From: Pseudomonas sp. PDM05
Lineage (GTDB): Bacteria; Pseudomonadota; Gammaproteobacteria; Pseudomonadales; Pseudomonadaceae
Reading direction: 5' to 3'
Assembly (NCBI RefSeq): GCF_014851685.1
Contig: NZ_JACVAC010000017.1
Span: 1-64,000 of the forward strand
DNA: 64,000 bases
This document shows, in pieces, positions 42,429-50,816 of this stretch (the first letter of the stretch is position 1; each line of letters starts with the position of its first letter). Below the pieces are notes generated by a model. It ran no database searches. It was not told the DNA's origin and saw only the letters and a list, made by a program, of their open reading frames with translations. Made by a program: the position numbers and the translations under genes.

Positions 42429-44543
42429 TCAAGCGTTGGGATTTATCTGCACCACGGGAATCTGCTGCGCCGCCTTGTTGCGTTTCTTGCGCTTGTTGAT
42501 CAGCGGCGGGCACTTGTGGTCGTTGTGCCAGGTCATCTGGCAATCGAGGCAGTAGTGGCATTCGTTGGGGTTGATATGGCCGTCGGGATGGATCGCCTGG
42601 ATCTCGCATTCCTTGGCGCACAGCTGGCACGGGTTGCCGCATTCGGCGCGACGCTTGAGCCAGTCGAACAGGCGGAACTTGCTCGGGATCGCCAGCGCCG
42701 CTCCCAGTGGGCAGACGTAGCGGCAGTAGACTTTGCGGGTGAACAGATTGATCACCAGCAGCGCCACGGCGTAGAGCACGAACCACCACTGGCGGTCGAA
42801 ATGCAGGGTGATGGCGGTCTTGAACGGTTCGACTTCGGCGAAGCGCTCGGCGGTGGCCATGGACTCCAGGGAAATGCCGAACAGCACCAGCAGGATCAGG
42901 TACTTGATCGCCCACAACCGCTCATGCACGGCGAACGGCAATTCGAACTGGCGGATCTTGAGCAAACGCGCGGCTTCATTGAGCAATTCCTGCAACGCGC
43001 CGAACGGGCACAGCCAGCCGCAGAACACGCCACGTCCCCACAGCAGAATGCTTGCAGCGGTGAACACCCAGAGCATGAAGATCAGCGGGTCGGTGAGGAA
43101 CAGCTCCCAGCGAAACCCTTCGAACAGCGCATGCACAAAGGTCAGCACATTCACTACCGACAACTGCCCCAACGCATACCAACCGATAAAAACCACGGTA
43201 AACACCAGGTAGCCCCGGCGCAGCCAATGCAACAGGCGTGGGCGGCGGGCCAGGCTGTCTTGCAGGAACAGAATCGCCGTGAGCAGCACCAGCGCGGCGC
43301 CGAGTACCAGCACCTGGGTTTGCTTCTGATACCAGATGCTCAGCCACAGCGGGCGGTTGGCTTCGTCGATCGCCGCCTGTTCCTCGGCGCTGGGCGCCGG
43401 GCGTTCCAGGTACTGTTCGGGCATCTGGTAAGGCAATTCGAAACTGCTGAAGGTGCCGCTGACCGGGCCGGTCTGGCGGCGTACCAAGAGTTCCAGGGTC
43501 CACGGCGAACCGGGGTCGAAGGCCGCTTGCGGGCGCACGATAAACACCGACATCTCGTCAAACGCCGGCATGCCATCGGCGTAGGCGTCATCGATGCGCT
43601 GGTGGTCGAGGTCGCGAAAGCTGATGACATTGCCGAATTGGCGCAACTGCACCCGGTCGAAAATCCCGCCGCGCACATAGCCCGAGCCCTTGAACGAAAA
43701 CAGCCCGCGCCCGAGCACGGCAATCGCCTGCTCACCGGGCTTGAGGCGCTGCATCAGGTCTGTGTAGTGCGCCTCGCCCAGCAGGTTGCGGCCGATGCTC
43801 GGCGGGTTGATGTCGGCCACGTAGAGATCGATGAAGGTGTCGTCGGCGGCACCGCTGGCTTCGGCAGCGGTGTCCTTGAAGGCCGCATCGACCTGGCCAC
43901 GGGTCAGGTGCAGGCGGCGGATCGCACCGTTGCCGGTCAACTGCGCCCAGCTCGCCGGGGTGAACTCATCAGTGCGGATCAGCGCGGCTTTCTGCTTGGC
44001 GGCGGCCTTGCCGTCGATCAGCTTGAGGGCCACCGCGACTTCATGGGCAGCGCGCATCACCACCTCATTGACCACCATGGCCGTCACCGTCGCACCGGCA
44101 ATCGCGTCCACGGTGACCGCCTTGGGGTCACTGGAGCGGCCAACCACCACCCGTTGGCGCACGTCCACACCCGCATAGTGGCCGGTGAACTCATGCAGCT
44201 TGGCCTCGGGGATGCCGATCAGCAGGATCGGTTCGTGGTGCTCCAACACATAGGCATCGCGGATGATCCCGGCGGTGTCGAGGATCACCTGGGTGTTGAT
44301 CGGTTTGCCCGAGTAGGCCGGGATATTCAGCACATCCAGGGTCTGGAACACATAGCCGACGGGCTGGCCGCCCTGGCTGATGGTACGCACCTTGAACGGA
44401 CCTTCGGCGGCCGAGACTGCGTCGTGTTGGGGGAAGGTGTGATCGATGCGTTGCTGCGCGGGCTCGGCTTGGGCGTTGGGCAAAAACATCAGCAACACCG
44501 CCATGATCAGCCAGTGAAGCGTCAGGTGCGTGGAACGGATCAT
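42429..44543 (-). CDS. nosR: NosR membrane flavo-iron-sulfur protein
   Basis: The 704-residue protein has a signal sequence, a periplasmic FMN-binding domain, about six membrane segments, CP motifs (CGWLCPFG and CRYVCPLG) and a cytoplasmic 2x[4Fe-4S] ferredoxin region (CQLCAKECEIQAIHP, CHYCLDCQMTWH). It is required for nosZ expression and electron supply. It is the first gene of the nos operon and has an ANR box upstream. Confidence 0.95.
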   Translation of the reverse strand: MIRSTHLTLHWLIMAVLLMFLPNAQAEPAQQRIDHTFPQHDAVSAAEGPFKVRTISQGGQPVGYVFQTLDVLNIPAYSGKPINTQVILDTAGIIRDAYVLEHHEPILLIGIPEAKLHEFTGHYAGVDVRQRVVVGRSSDPKAVTVDAIAGATVTAMVVNEVVMRAAHEVAVALKLIDGKAAAKQKAALIRTDEFTPASWAQLTGNGAIRRLHLTRGQVDAAFKDTAAEASGAADDTFIDLYVADINPPSIGRNLLGEAHYTDLMQRLKPGEQAIAVLGRGLFSFKGSGYVRGGIFDRVQLRQFGNVISFRDLDHQRIDDAYADGMPAFDEMSVFIVRPQAAFDPGSPWTLELLVRRQTGPVSGTFSSFELPYQMPEQYLERPAPSAEEQAAIDEANRPLWLSIWYQKQTQVLVLGAALVLLTAILFLQDSLARRPRLLHWLRRGYLVFTVVFIGWYALGQLSVVNVLTFVHALFEGFRWELFLTDPLIFMLWVFTAASILLWGRGVFCGWLCPFGALQELLNEAARLLKIRQFELPFAVHERLWAIKYLILLVLFGISLESMATAERFAEVEPFKTAITLHFDRQWWFVLYAVALLVINLFTRKVYCRYVCPLGAALAIPSKFRLFDWLKRRAECGNPCQLCAKECEIQAIHPDGHINPNECHYCLDCQMTWHNDHKCPPLINKRKKRNKAAQQIPVVQINPNA

Positions 44544-44608
44544 GGGGTCCCTTACGGCGGCGTGCTGAAGATGGGACCGATGGTAGAGGCGAGGATGGCC
44601 AGTGGCCC

Positions 44609-44622
44609 TTGACCAGAATCAA
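44609..44622 (-). promoter_or_regulatory. ANR/DNR box for nosR
   Basis: TTGACCAGAATCAA is centred about 72 bases from the nosR start, which puts a class II start near 44574 and a leader of about 31 bases. Confidence 0.75.
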
Positions 44623-44680
44623 GCCGGTTTTTTCCGAGGTGTGGCGTATCACCGCAACCCGAAACCAATGGAAGAAACCG

Positions 44681-45171
44681 AAACTCCCTGTGTCGAGCTT
44701 TAGCGAGGCTGCGAAGGCGGTGGCACTGTTGATGGAGATGTTGGCTGATCCACCGCTTTCGCGAGCAAGCCCGCTCCCACAGGGGATTGGTGTTGATGGA
44801 TAGTGAGTGTTCGGCTGAAGATCGCCCAGGCACTGCTAGTCCCCTGTGGGAGCTGTCGAGCCCTAGCGAGGCTGCGAAGGCGGCGGCACTGCTGGTGGAG
44901 ATGTTGGCTGAACCACCGCTTTCGCGGGCAAGCCCGCTCCCACATTTGAGCTGTGTTGCTGGGTTGTCAGTGTTTGGCTGGAGATCGCCCAGGCACTGCC
45001 AATCCCCTGTGGGAGCTGTCGAGCCCTAGCGAGGCTGCGAAGGCGGTGGCACTGCTGGTGGAGGTGTTGGCTGAACCGCCGCTTTCGCGGGCAAGCCCGC
45101 TCCCACAGGTGATTGGTGTTGATGGGCAATAGGCGCTCGACTGGAGATCCCCGAGGGAGCAAGCTCCCTCG
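44681..45171. repeat. 163-bp repeat array, three copies, plus a REP hairpin
   Basis: Copies of the same unit as at 35031-36068 begin at about 44681, 44845 and 45008, in the same orientation. The first is missing its front. At 45152-45171 a separate hairpin has 9-bp arms CGAGGGAGC and GCTCCCTCG. This fills the gap between nosR and ubiT; no gene is present. Confidence 0.9.
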
Positions 45172-45219
45172 CCACAGGTCCGGTGTTCCAAGCAACGTTA
45201 TGTAGGAACCCAAGACACG

Positions 45220-45687
45220 TCAGGCTGCCAGGCCGCGTCCCGCACGTTCCAAATTGCGCCATAGCCACGGCGGCAACACATCCGGGTCCAGGCTATCGAT
45301 CAGGTTCTTCAACCCCAACCCCAACTCCGTATCCCCCTCAATCACCAACCGCCGGCGAAAAAACAGCGTATCCGGATCTTCCTGCCGACTGGCCAACAAC
45401 AAAAACTCACGCCAGTTGCCGCTGATGGTCACCTGGGCCTGGGCCTTGTCAGCAATGCGCAACCCATCCCGCGCCAGGGTCAAGTACCAGCACAACCCCA
45501 GGTCGGGGATGCGCAGGCACATCCAGCGCCCGCGCAGCAGGTCGAAGCCCCCGTCGCGCAAGGGCTCGGCCAGGCAGCGGTTGAGGCCTTGCTGCAACGC
45601 CAGGCGCTGGACCCGGAACGGCACACGGCGCAGCAGTGGCAACAGACGGTCGGCGCCCTTGAGCAGCCATTGTTTGCGATTCAACAC
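45220..45687 (-). CDS. ubiT: UbiT, SCP2-like accessory factor of anaerobic ubiquinone synthesis
   Basis: The 155-residue SCP2-like lipid-binding protein is the third member of the O2-independent ubiquinone pathway UbiUVT. Family elements are LNRCLAEPLRDGGFDLLRGR and FFRRRLVIEGDTELGLGLKN. The GTG at 45687 is chosen because a GAGGAGG site precedes it and it overlaps the ubiV stop. Confidence 0.88.
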   Translation of the reverse strand: MLNRKQWLLKGADRLLPLLRRVPFRVQRLALQQGLNRCLAEPLRDGGFDLLRGRWMCLRIPDLGLCWYLTLARDGLRIADKAQAQVTISGNWREFLLLASRQEDPDTLFFRRRLVIEGDTELGLGLKNLIDSLDPDVLPPWLWRNLERAGRGLAA

Positions 45688-46571
45688 AGCCCCACCTCCT
45701 CGACCCGCAACATGCCGGCCTGGCCATGCCAGTAGCCGTTGCAACCGTCGACAAACAACGGCGGCGTGGCGCCCTGGCGCACCTGGTCGTAGGCACGCAC
45801 CACATCGGCCATGCCTTCGGCCCTGGGGCTCAGACGCAGCAGGTCGGCACCGCAGGCGACCAGCCCCGGGTAGTCGGCGAGCAGGTTGGTGACGTCGGCG
45901 GACATCGTCTGAATGCCGTTCAAGGTAAACAACGCCTGGCCTTCCTGGCTGGTCAAGGCCATGCCGTCCGGGTAGTTGATGCAGCAGAACTGGCAGTCGT
46001 CCTTGGGCCGGTTTTCCGCACGGGCAGTGAAGCAGCGCGCCGAGTAGGCCAGGGGCAGATGACCGTAGGCGAAGATCTCGACCTGGGGCAACGGCCGCCC
46101 CAGTTCACGTACTTGCTCCAGCACATCGGCGATCAAACCGCGGGAGCATTCCACCGGCGGCACCCAGCGTTGCATGCCGGCATCGAGCAATTGCACCAGG
46201 GCGTGGCCGTTGTAGAGGTTGAGCGCCGGGCCGCCGACGAAGGGCAGCTTGCGCTCCATCAGCAACTGCACCGCGCCCATGTCGTTGGCTTCCACCAGCA
46301 ACTGACCGTTGTCGCACAGGCGACGCAGGCTGGACAGTTCCGAGGCGGCTTCAATCAAGGTGAGGCTCGACAATACGATCTGCGCCGAACTGCACGCCTG
46401 CAATTCACGCCCCAGGCCCAGCCATTGATCGAGGTTCAGGGCGCGCCGTTTGGAGCACACGGTCTCGCCCAGGTAAATCACGTCCAGAGGCAAGTCGGCC
46501 ATGTCCGCATAGAAGCGCCCGAGGTGCTCCTTGTCCCAATAAAACAGCACCGGTCCGAGGCTGAGTTTCAT
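45681..46571 (-). CDS. ubiV: UbiV, O2-independent ubiquinone hydroxylase subunit
   Basis: This 296-residue U32-peptidase-like protein carries a Cys set for a [4Fe-4S] cluster (SARCFTARAENRPKDDCQFC). It forms the UbiUV complex that hydroxylates ubiquinone precursors without oxygen. It starts at MKLSLGPVLFYWDKE, 10 bases after the ubiU stop. Confidence 0.92.
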   Translation of the reverse strand: MKLSLGPVLFYWDKEHLGRFYADMADLPLDVIYLGETVCSKRRALNLDQWLGLGRELQACSSAQIVLSSLTLIEAASELSSLRRLCDNGQLLVEANDMGAVQLLMERKLPFVGGPALNLYNGHALVQLLDAGMQRWVPPVECSRGLIADVLEQVRELGRPLPQVEIFAYGHLPLAYSARCFTARAENRPKDDCQFCCINYPDGMALTSQEGQALFTLNGIQTMSADVTNLLADYPGLVACGADLLRLSPRAEGMADVVRAYDQVRQGATPPLFVDGCNGYWHGQAGMLRVEEVGLC

Positions 46572-46581
46572 CTGTGGTTCC

Positions 46582-47577
46582 TCACTGCCATGCACGATGG
46601 TAAGCACCCAGGGTGGTCTGGCTGCCTTCGGAAAGCCCGGCCAACACCTGCCGCCATTGGTCCTTGACCACAAAGTGGGCCGGGCTGGCGCGGTGGGCGT
46701 CGAGGGCGGCGCGCCAGACGCGGGTGACTTGCTCGACATACGCCGGGCTGCGTTGGCGGCCTTCGATCTTCACTGCTTCCACGCCGATGGCCGTGAGCTC
46801 TGGCAGCAGGTCGAGGGTGTCGAGGCTGGTGGGTTCTTCCAGCGCATGGAAACGCTTGCCGTCCACCAGGAAACGGCCTTTGCACAGGGTCGGATAGCCG
46901 GCTGGTTCGTCCGGGGTGTAGCGGTCGATCAGCACCTCGCTGAGGCGCGCGCTGAGGCCGTCGGCGTCATCGCTCCAGCGCACGGCCTTGGCCGGTGAGC
47001 ACACACCGCACAGGTTGGGCGATTCGCCGGTGATGTAGGACGACAAGTGGCAGCGCCCTTCAGCCATGATGCACAGGCTGCCAAAGCCGAACACTTCGAT
47101 GGGCACCGTGGCGCTGGCCGCCACCTGTTTGACCTGGGCCAGGGACAGTACACGCGGCAGCACCGCACGGCGGATACCGTAGCGTTCGACGTAGAACTTC
47201 AGCGCCGCCGCATGGGTGGCCGAGCCCTGCACCGACAAGTGCAAGGCCAGGTGCGGATGACGCTGGGCGGCGTAGCCGAGCACACCGGGGTCGGCGGCGA
47301 TCAGCGCGTCGATGCCGTGATCGGCGGCGCGGTCCACCGCCCGTTGCCAGCGCGGCCAGATCTTGGGTTGCGGGTAGGTGTTGACCGCCACGTAGAGCTT
47401 GCGCTGGTGCTGGCGGATATGGGCGACGGCGGCGTCGAACTGTTTGTCGTCCATGTTCAGCCCGGCGAAATGCCGGGCATTGGTGTCATCGCGAAACCCC
47501 ACGTACACCGCATCGGCGCCTTGGCGCACAGCGGCTTTCAGCGCAGGCAAGTTGCCTGCCGGGCAGACCAGTTGCAT
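46582..47577 (-). CDS. ubiU: UbiU, O2-independent ubiquinone hydroxylase subunit
   Basis: The 331-residue U32-peptidase-like protein has the four-Cys iron-sulfur motif in FGSLCIMAEGRCHLSSYITG and NLCGVCSP. It partners UbiV. It starts at MQLVCPAGNLPALKAAV and follows moeA closely. Confidence 0.92.
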   Translation of the reverse strand: MQLVCPAGNLPALKAAVRQGADAVYVGFRDDTNARHFAGLNMDDKQFDAAVAHIRQHQRKLYVAVNTYPQPKIWPRWQRAVDRAADHGIDALIAADPGVLGYAAQRHPHLALHLSVQGSATHAAALKFYVERYGIRRAVLPRVLSLAQVKQVAASATVPIEVFGFGSLCIMAEGRCHLSSYITGESPNLCGVCSPAKAVRWSDDADGLSARLSEVLIDRYTPDEPAGYPTLCKGRFLVDGKRFHALEEPTSLDTLDLLPELTAIGVEAVKIEGRQRSPAYVEQVTRVWRAALDAHRASPAHFVVKDQWRQVLAGLSEGSQTTLGAYHRAWQ

Positions 47578-47586
47578 GGTGGCTCC

Positions 47587-48813
47587 TTATTGAAAATCGG
47601 CAAAGGACAGGAACGGCACCGCCGCGCCCTTGGGCACTTGCTGTCCGCGTTCGACAATCACCAGGCCGTCGGCCCAACACGCGGGCGCGAGCATCGCCGA
47701 GCTTTGCTGCGGGTGCAGGATGGCGCGCAATTGCCCATCGATGCCGGGGCTCAAGCGCGCACGCAGGTATTGGCGGCGCTTGTTCGGCTTGGCCCAGTCA
47801 AACCCGGCCACCACGTTGATCGGCACCGGCAACACCCGCTCGGCACCCTGGGCGCGCAGCAGGAACGGGCGCACCACCACCAACGCGGTGATCAGCGCGG
47901 CGGTCGGGTTGCCCGGCAGGCCGATCCACGGTTTGCCCGCGACCTGGCCGAACGCCAAGGGCTTGCCGGGCTGGATCGCCAGGCGCCAGAACTCGACCTT
48001 GCCGAGCGCCTGGATCGCCTGCTTGAGGTGGTCCTCCTCGCCCACCGACACACCGCCGGTGGTCAGCAGCAGGTCGCATTCGGAAGACGCCAGCACCAGC
48101 GCATCGCGGCTGGCCGCCAGGGCGTCGGCCATCACACCGTAGTCGTGCACGTCCACGCCCCAACCGCGCAGCAACGCCGCGAGGAGGTGGCGGTTGCTGT
48201 TGTAGATCTGCCCGGGTGCGAGCGACTCACCCGGCTCGCGCAATTCATCACCGCTGCTGAGCAGGCACACCCGCAGCGGCCGATAGACCTTGACCCGCGG
48301 GATGCCCGCCGCCGCCAGCAGGCCGATCTCCTGGGCACGCAGGCGCTTGCCGGCGCTCAACACCCGTTGCCCGCGTTGCAGCTCTTCGCCGCGCTTGCGC
48401 ACGTGTTCGCCCAAGCGCACGGGTGGGCACCAGATGCGCTGGCCATACACCCGGCAACGTTCCTGCGGCACCACGCTGTCGGCGCCCACCGGCAACGGCG
48501 CACCCGTAAAGATGCGCACCGCCTGCCCGGCCTGCAACGGCACGTCGCTGCTGTGCCCGGCGGCGATGCGCCCGGCCACTTCGAGGTAACCACCCTGCTC
48601 CGGCACGTCAAACGCGCGCAGGGCGTAGCCGTCCATGGCGCTGTTGTCCCAGCTTGGCAGGTCGAGGGGTGAAAACACTTCGTCGGCGACGACCCGCCCA
48701 AGGGCCTGGGCCAAGGCAATCACTTCAGTGGAAGGCGGCGGCGGCGCCTGTGCCAACAACTGTTCGATGGCCTCCTCTACCGGCAGCAGGTCGCCGCTGT
48801 CACACACGTTCAT
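47587..48813 (-). CDS. moeA: Molybdopterin molybdotransferase MoeA
   Basis: The 408-residue enzyme inserts molybdate into adenylylated molybdopterin. It has the MoeA blocks DNSAMDGYALR, IFTGAPLPVGADSVV and the MPT-binding TTGGVSVGEEDH and GLPGNPTAA. It overlaps moaB by four bases. It supplies cofactor for NarG in this operon. Confidence 0.94.
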   Translation of the reverse strand: MNVCDSGDLLPVEEAIEQLLAQAPPPPSTEVIALAQALGRVVADEVFSPLDLPSWDNSAMDGYALRAFDVPEQGGYLEVAGRIAAGHSSDVPLQAGQAVRIFTGAPLPVGADSVVPQERCRVYGQRIWCPPVRLGEHVRKRGEELQRGQRVLSAGKRLRAQEIGLLAAAGIPRVKVYRPLRVCLLSSGDELREPGESLAPGQIYNSNRHLLAALLRGWGVDVHDYGVMADALAASRDALVLASSECDLLLTTGGVSVGEEDHLKQAIQALGKVEFWRLAIQPGKPLAFGQVAGKPWIGLPGNPTAALITALVVVRPFLLRAQGAERVLPVPINVVAGFDWAKPNKRRQYLRARLSPGIDGQLRAILHPQQSSAMLAPACWADGLVIVERGQQVPKGAAVPFLSFADFQ

Positions 48814-49364
48814 GAGCGTGCCTCACAGGCCGCGAGCGCCTGGTCGAGTTGTGGCTTGAGGTGCGGCGCGAAATTGCACGGGCCGGTGCGGCTGTCCAGT
48901 TGACCGACAAGAATCTGGTCCCAGGCGGTGCGGCACGCGCCCGGCGAACCGGGCATGCAGCACACCAGCACACCGTTGCTGAAACCGGCCAGGGCACGCG
49001 ATTGCAGGGTCGACATGCCGATTTCGGCAAGGGACACCTGGCGAAACAGCTCGCCAAAACCGTCGACCTGTTTGTCCAGCAACGGCAGCACGGCCTGGGG
49101 CGTGTTATCTCGAGCGGTGAAGCCGGTGCCGCCGGTCATCAGCACCACTTGCACCTGGGGGTCCGCGATCCACTGCGAGACGCGCGCGCGGATCTGGTAG
49201 ATGTCATCCATCACGATGCCGCGGTCGATCAGCATGTGGCCAGCGGTTTGCAGGCGGTCCACCAGGGTGTCGCCGGAGGTGTCGGTGTCGTAGGTGCGGG
49301 TGTCGCTGATGGTGAGCACCGCGATATTCAGGGAAACAAAACTGCGTTGGTTCAGATGGGCCAT
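48810..49364 (-). CDS. moaB: MoaB/MogA-type molybdenum cofactor protein
   Basis: This 184-residue protein has the MPT-binding motifs MTGGTGFTARD and CCMPGSPGACRTAWDQI. It catalyses adenylylation of molybdopterin or an equivalent step. It starts at MAHLNQRSFVSLNIAV and overlaps moeA. Confidence 0.92.
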   Translation of the reverse strand: MAHLNQRSFVSLNIAVLTISDTRTYDTDTSGDTLVDRLQTAGHMLIDRGIVMDDIYQIRARVSQWIADPQVQVVLMTGGTGFTARDNTPQAVLPLLDKQVDGFGELFRQVSLAEIGMSTLQSRALAGFSNGVLVCCMPGSPGACRTAWDQILVGQLDSRTGPCNFAPHLKPQLDQALAACEARS

Positions 49365-49447
49365 GATCCAGGCTCCAGGCGTTGAAAAGATGGTTGCAGC
49401 CTGCGCCGCAATGGGCGCAGGGCCTATTCCTCGGAGGAGGTATGCCG

Positions 49448-50095
49448 TTAGGGGGCCAGGCGCGTGCGTTGCCAGTGGCCGTCGTGCAGGCGGAAGTCGA
49501 GGCGGTCATGCAAACGATCCGCACGCCCCTGCCAGAACTCGATGCGCTGCGGTTGCAGGCAATAGCCGCCCCATTGCTCCGGCCGTGGCGGTTGGCGCCC
49601 GGCGAAACGCTCGGTGACTTCACGCAGGCGGCCTTCCAGCTCGCTGCGATGGGCCAATGGCTGGCTCTGCGGCGAGGCCCAGGAGCCCAGTTGGTTGGCG
49701 GCCGGGCGGGCGTCGAAATAGTCGTCGGACAGTTCGGTGTCGGCCTTCATCACCGGGCCTTCGATGCGCACCTGGCGCTCCAGGCCGGGCCAGAAAAACG
49801 TCATGGCGGCGTGGGGGTTGCTCGCCAGTTCCTGGCCCTTGGCGCTCTGGTAATGACCGAAAAAGAAAAACCCTTCGGCGCTGAAGCCCTTGAGCAACAA
49901 GATGCGGCAATGGGCGTGGCCGCTGCTGTCGACCGTGGCCAGGGCCATGCTGTTGGCCTCGGCGGGCGGCACTTCCGTCTTGCGCGCCTGGGCCAGCCAC
50001 TGGCCGAACAGCTCCAGCGGGTCGTCCTGCTCGCAGTCATCACGCAGGCCATAAAGGGTGTAGTTGCGGCGCAATTGCGCAAGGGACAGGGGCAT
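49448..50095 (-). CDS. pdxH: Pyridoxamine 5'-phosphate oxidase PdxH
   Basis: The 215-residue FMN enzyme makes pyridoxal 5'-phosphate from PNP/PMP. Family blocks are LATVDSSGHAHCRILLLKGF, RQVRIEGPV, SDDYFDARPAANQLGSWASP, QIEFWQGRADRLHDR-like RIEFWQGRADRLHDR and the terminal RLAP. Heading an anaerobic moco/ubiquinone operon is unusual, as the enzyme normally uses O2. The start MPLSLAQLRR at 50095 has GGAGG at 8 bases. Confidence 0.9.
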   Translation of the reverse strand: MPLSLAQLRRNYTLYGLRDDCEQDDPLELFGQWLAQARKTEVPPAEANSMALATVDSSGHAHCRILLLKGFSAEGFFFFGHYQSAKGQELASNPHAAMTFFWPGLERQVRIEGPVMKADTELSDDYFDARPAANQLGSWASPQSQPLAHRSELEGRLREVTERFAGRQPPRPEQWGGYCLQPQRIEFWQGRADRLHDRLDFRLHDGHWQRTRLAP

Positions 50096-50150
50096 GACGC
50101 GGTCCTCCGGAAAGTTCGCCACAGTGTGGGAACTGACGCCGAATGATCCC

Positions 50151-50164
50151 TTGACCGCGATCAA
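50151..50164 (-). promoter_or_regulatory. ANR/DNR box for the pdxH-moaB-moeA-ubiUVT operon
   Basis: TTGACCGCGATCAA is centred about 62 bases from the pdxH start, which gives a leader of about 21 bases for class II activation. Confidence 0.72.
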
Positions 50165-50239
50165 CAATTGGCCGTGGCATGACGCCGCATGGCAACTGTG
50201 TACAACATCACATTCCTGCACCCTGGCCTTGAACACTCT

Positions 50240-50371
50240 GTAGTGAGCGGGCTTGCCCCGCGCCGGGTGGCGAAGCCCCCCAACAAGGACGCCGCGGTGT
50301 TTCAGACAAACCGAGGTGCCTGGGTTTGGGGCGGCTGCGCCACCCAGCGCGGGGCAAGCCCGCTCACTACA
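50240..50371. repeat. REP doublet between pdxH and the nnrS locus
   Basis: The arms TAGTGAGCGGGCTTGCCCCG and CGGGGCAAGCCCGCTCACTA enclose a GC-rich centre with GCGCCACCC. The same element recurs at 57815-57950 and 58593-58712. No gene is present. Confidence 0.85.
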
Positions 50372-50390
50372 AAGGCGGTTGATGCAGGGG

Positions 50391-50807
50391 TTACCACAGG
50401 GATTTGGCCAGGATCACGATCAGCACCATGTGCCCCAGGATGCTGCGCCGGATCCACAGTGCGCGCTTGGCACTCAGGCGCTTATGGGTCAGCCAGTACG
50501 CGAGCAGCAGGTAGTGCCCGATGATGCTCAGCGCCAGGCTGACTTTCAGGCTGAACAACAGCGTAAAACGAGCGGTCCATGGCACGTTCCAGTAGTGCCA
50601 CGCCAGGCCCAGGCCAGCGCCGTACAGCACCACCACGACCCCGTGCAGCACCCGCCGCGATCGCCGGGCGATCGCCTGGTCCGAGGTGAATTGCGCCGAC
50701 CAGGCCAACTCTTCCCGGGCGCTGTGCCAGATCACCAGTTCAAAAAACAGCGTGCCGATAAACGCGATGGCCGCCAGCAGATGTACGATCAGCAACAGTG
50801 AATACAT
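50391..50807 (-). CDS. Four-helix membrane protein next to NnrS
   Basis: This 138-residue inner-membrane protein has four hydrophobic segments, each with one histidine (His9, His55, His98, His126), a pattern that could bind b-type haem, as in CopD-like or cytochrome b561-like small proteins. It is 9 bases downstream of nnrS, so it is probably co-transcribed and shares its ANR-box promoter. An AGGAGG site precedes ATG 50807. Function is unknown; an NO-related or redox role is inferred only from context. Confidence 0.7.
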   Translation of the reverse strand: MYSLLLIVHLLAAIAFIGTLFFELVIWHSAREELAWSAQFTSDQAIARRSRRVLHGVVVVLYGAGLGLAWHYWNVPWTARFTLLFSLKVSLALSIIGHYLLLAYWLTHKRLSAKRALWIRRSILGHMVLIVILAKSLW

Positions 50808-50816
50808 GGCAGCCTC

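Noticed and set aside
35031..45118. Possible CRISPR array
   Set aside because: Units are 163 bases with no short repeat/unique spacer alternation, and no cas genes are present.
50253..50801. 182-codon plus-strand frame across the REP doublet and the small membrane gene
   Set aside because: It is a shadow of the minus-strand gene plus repeat sequence.
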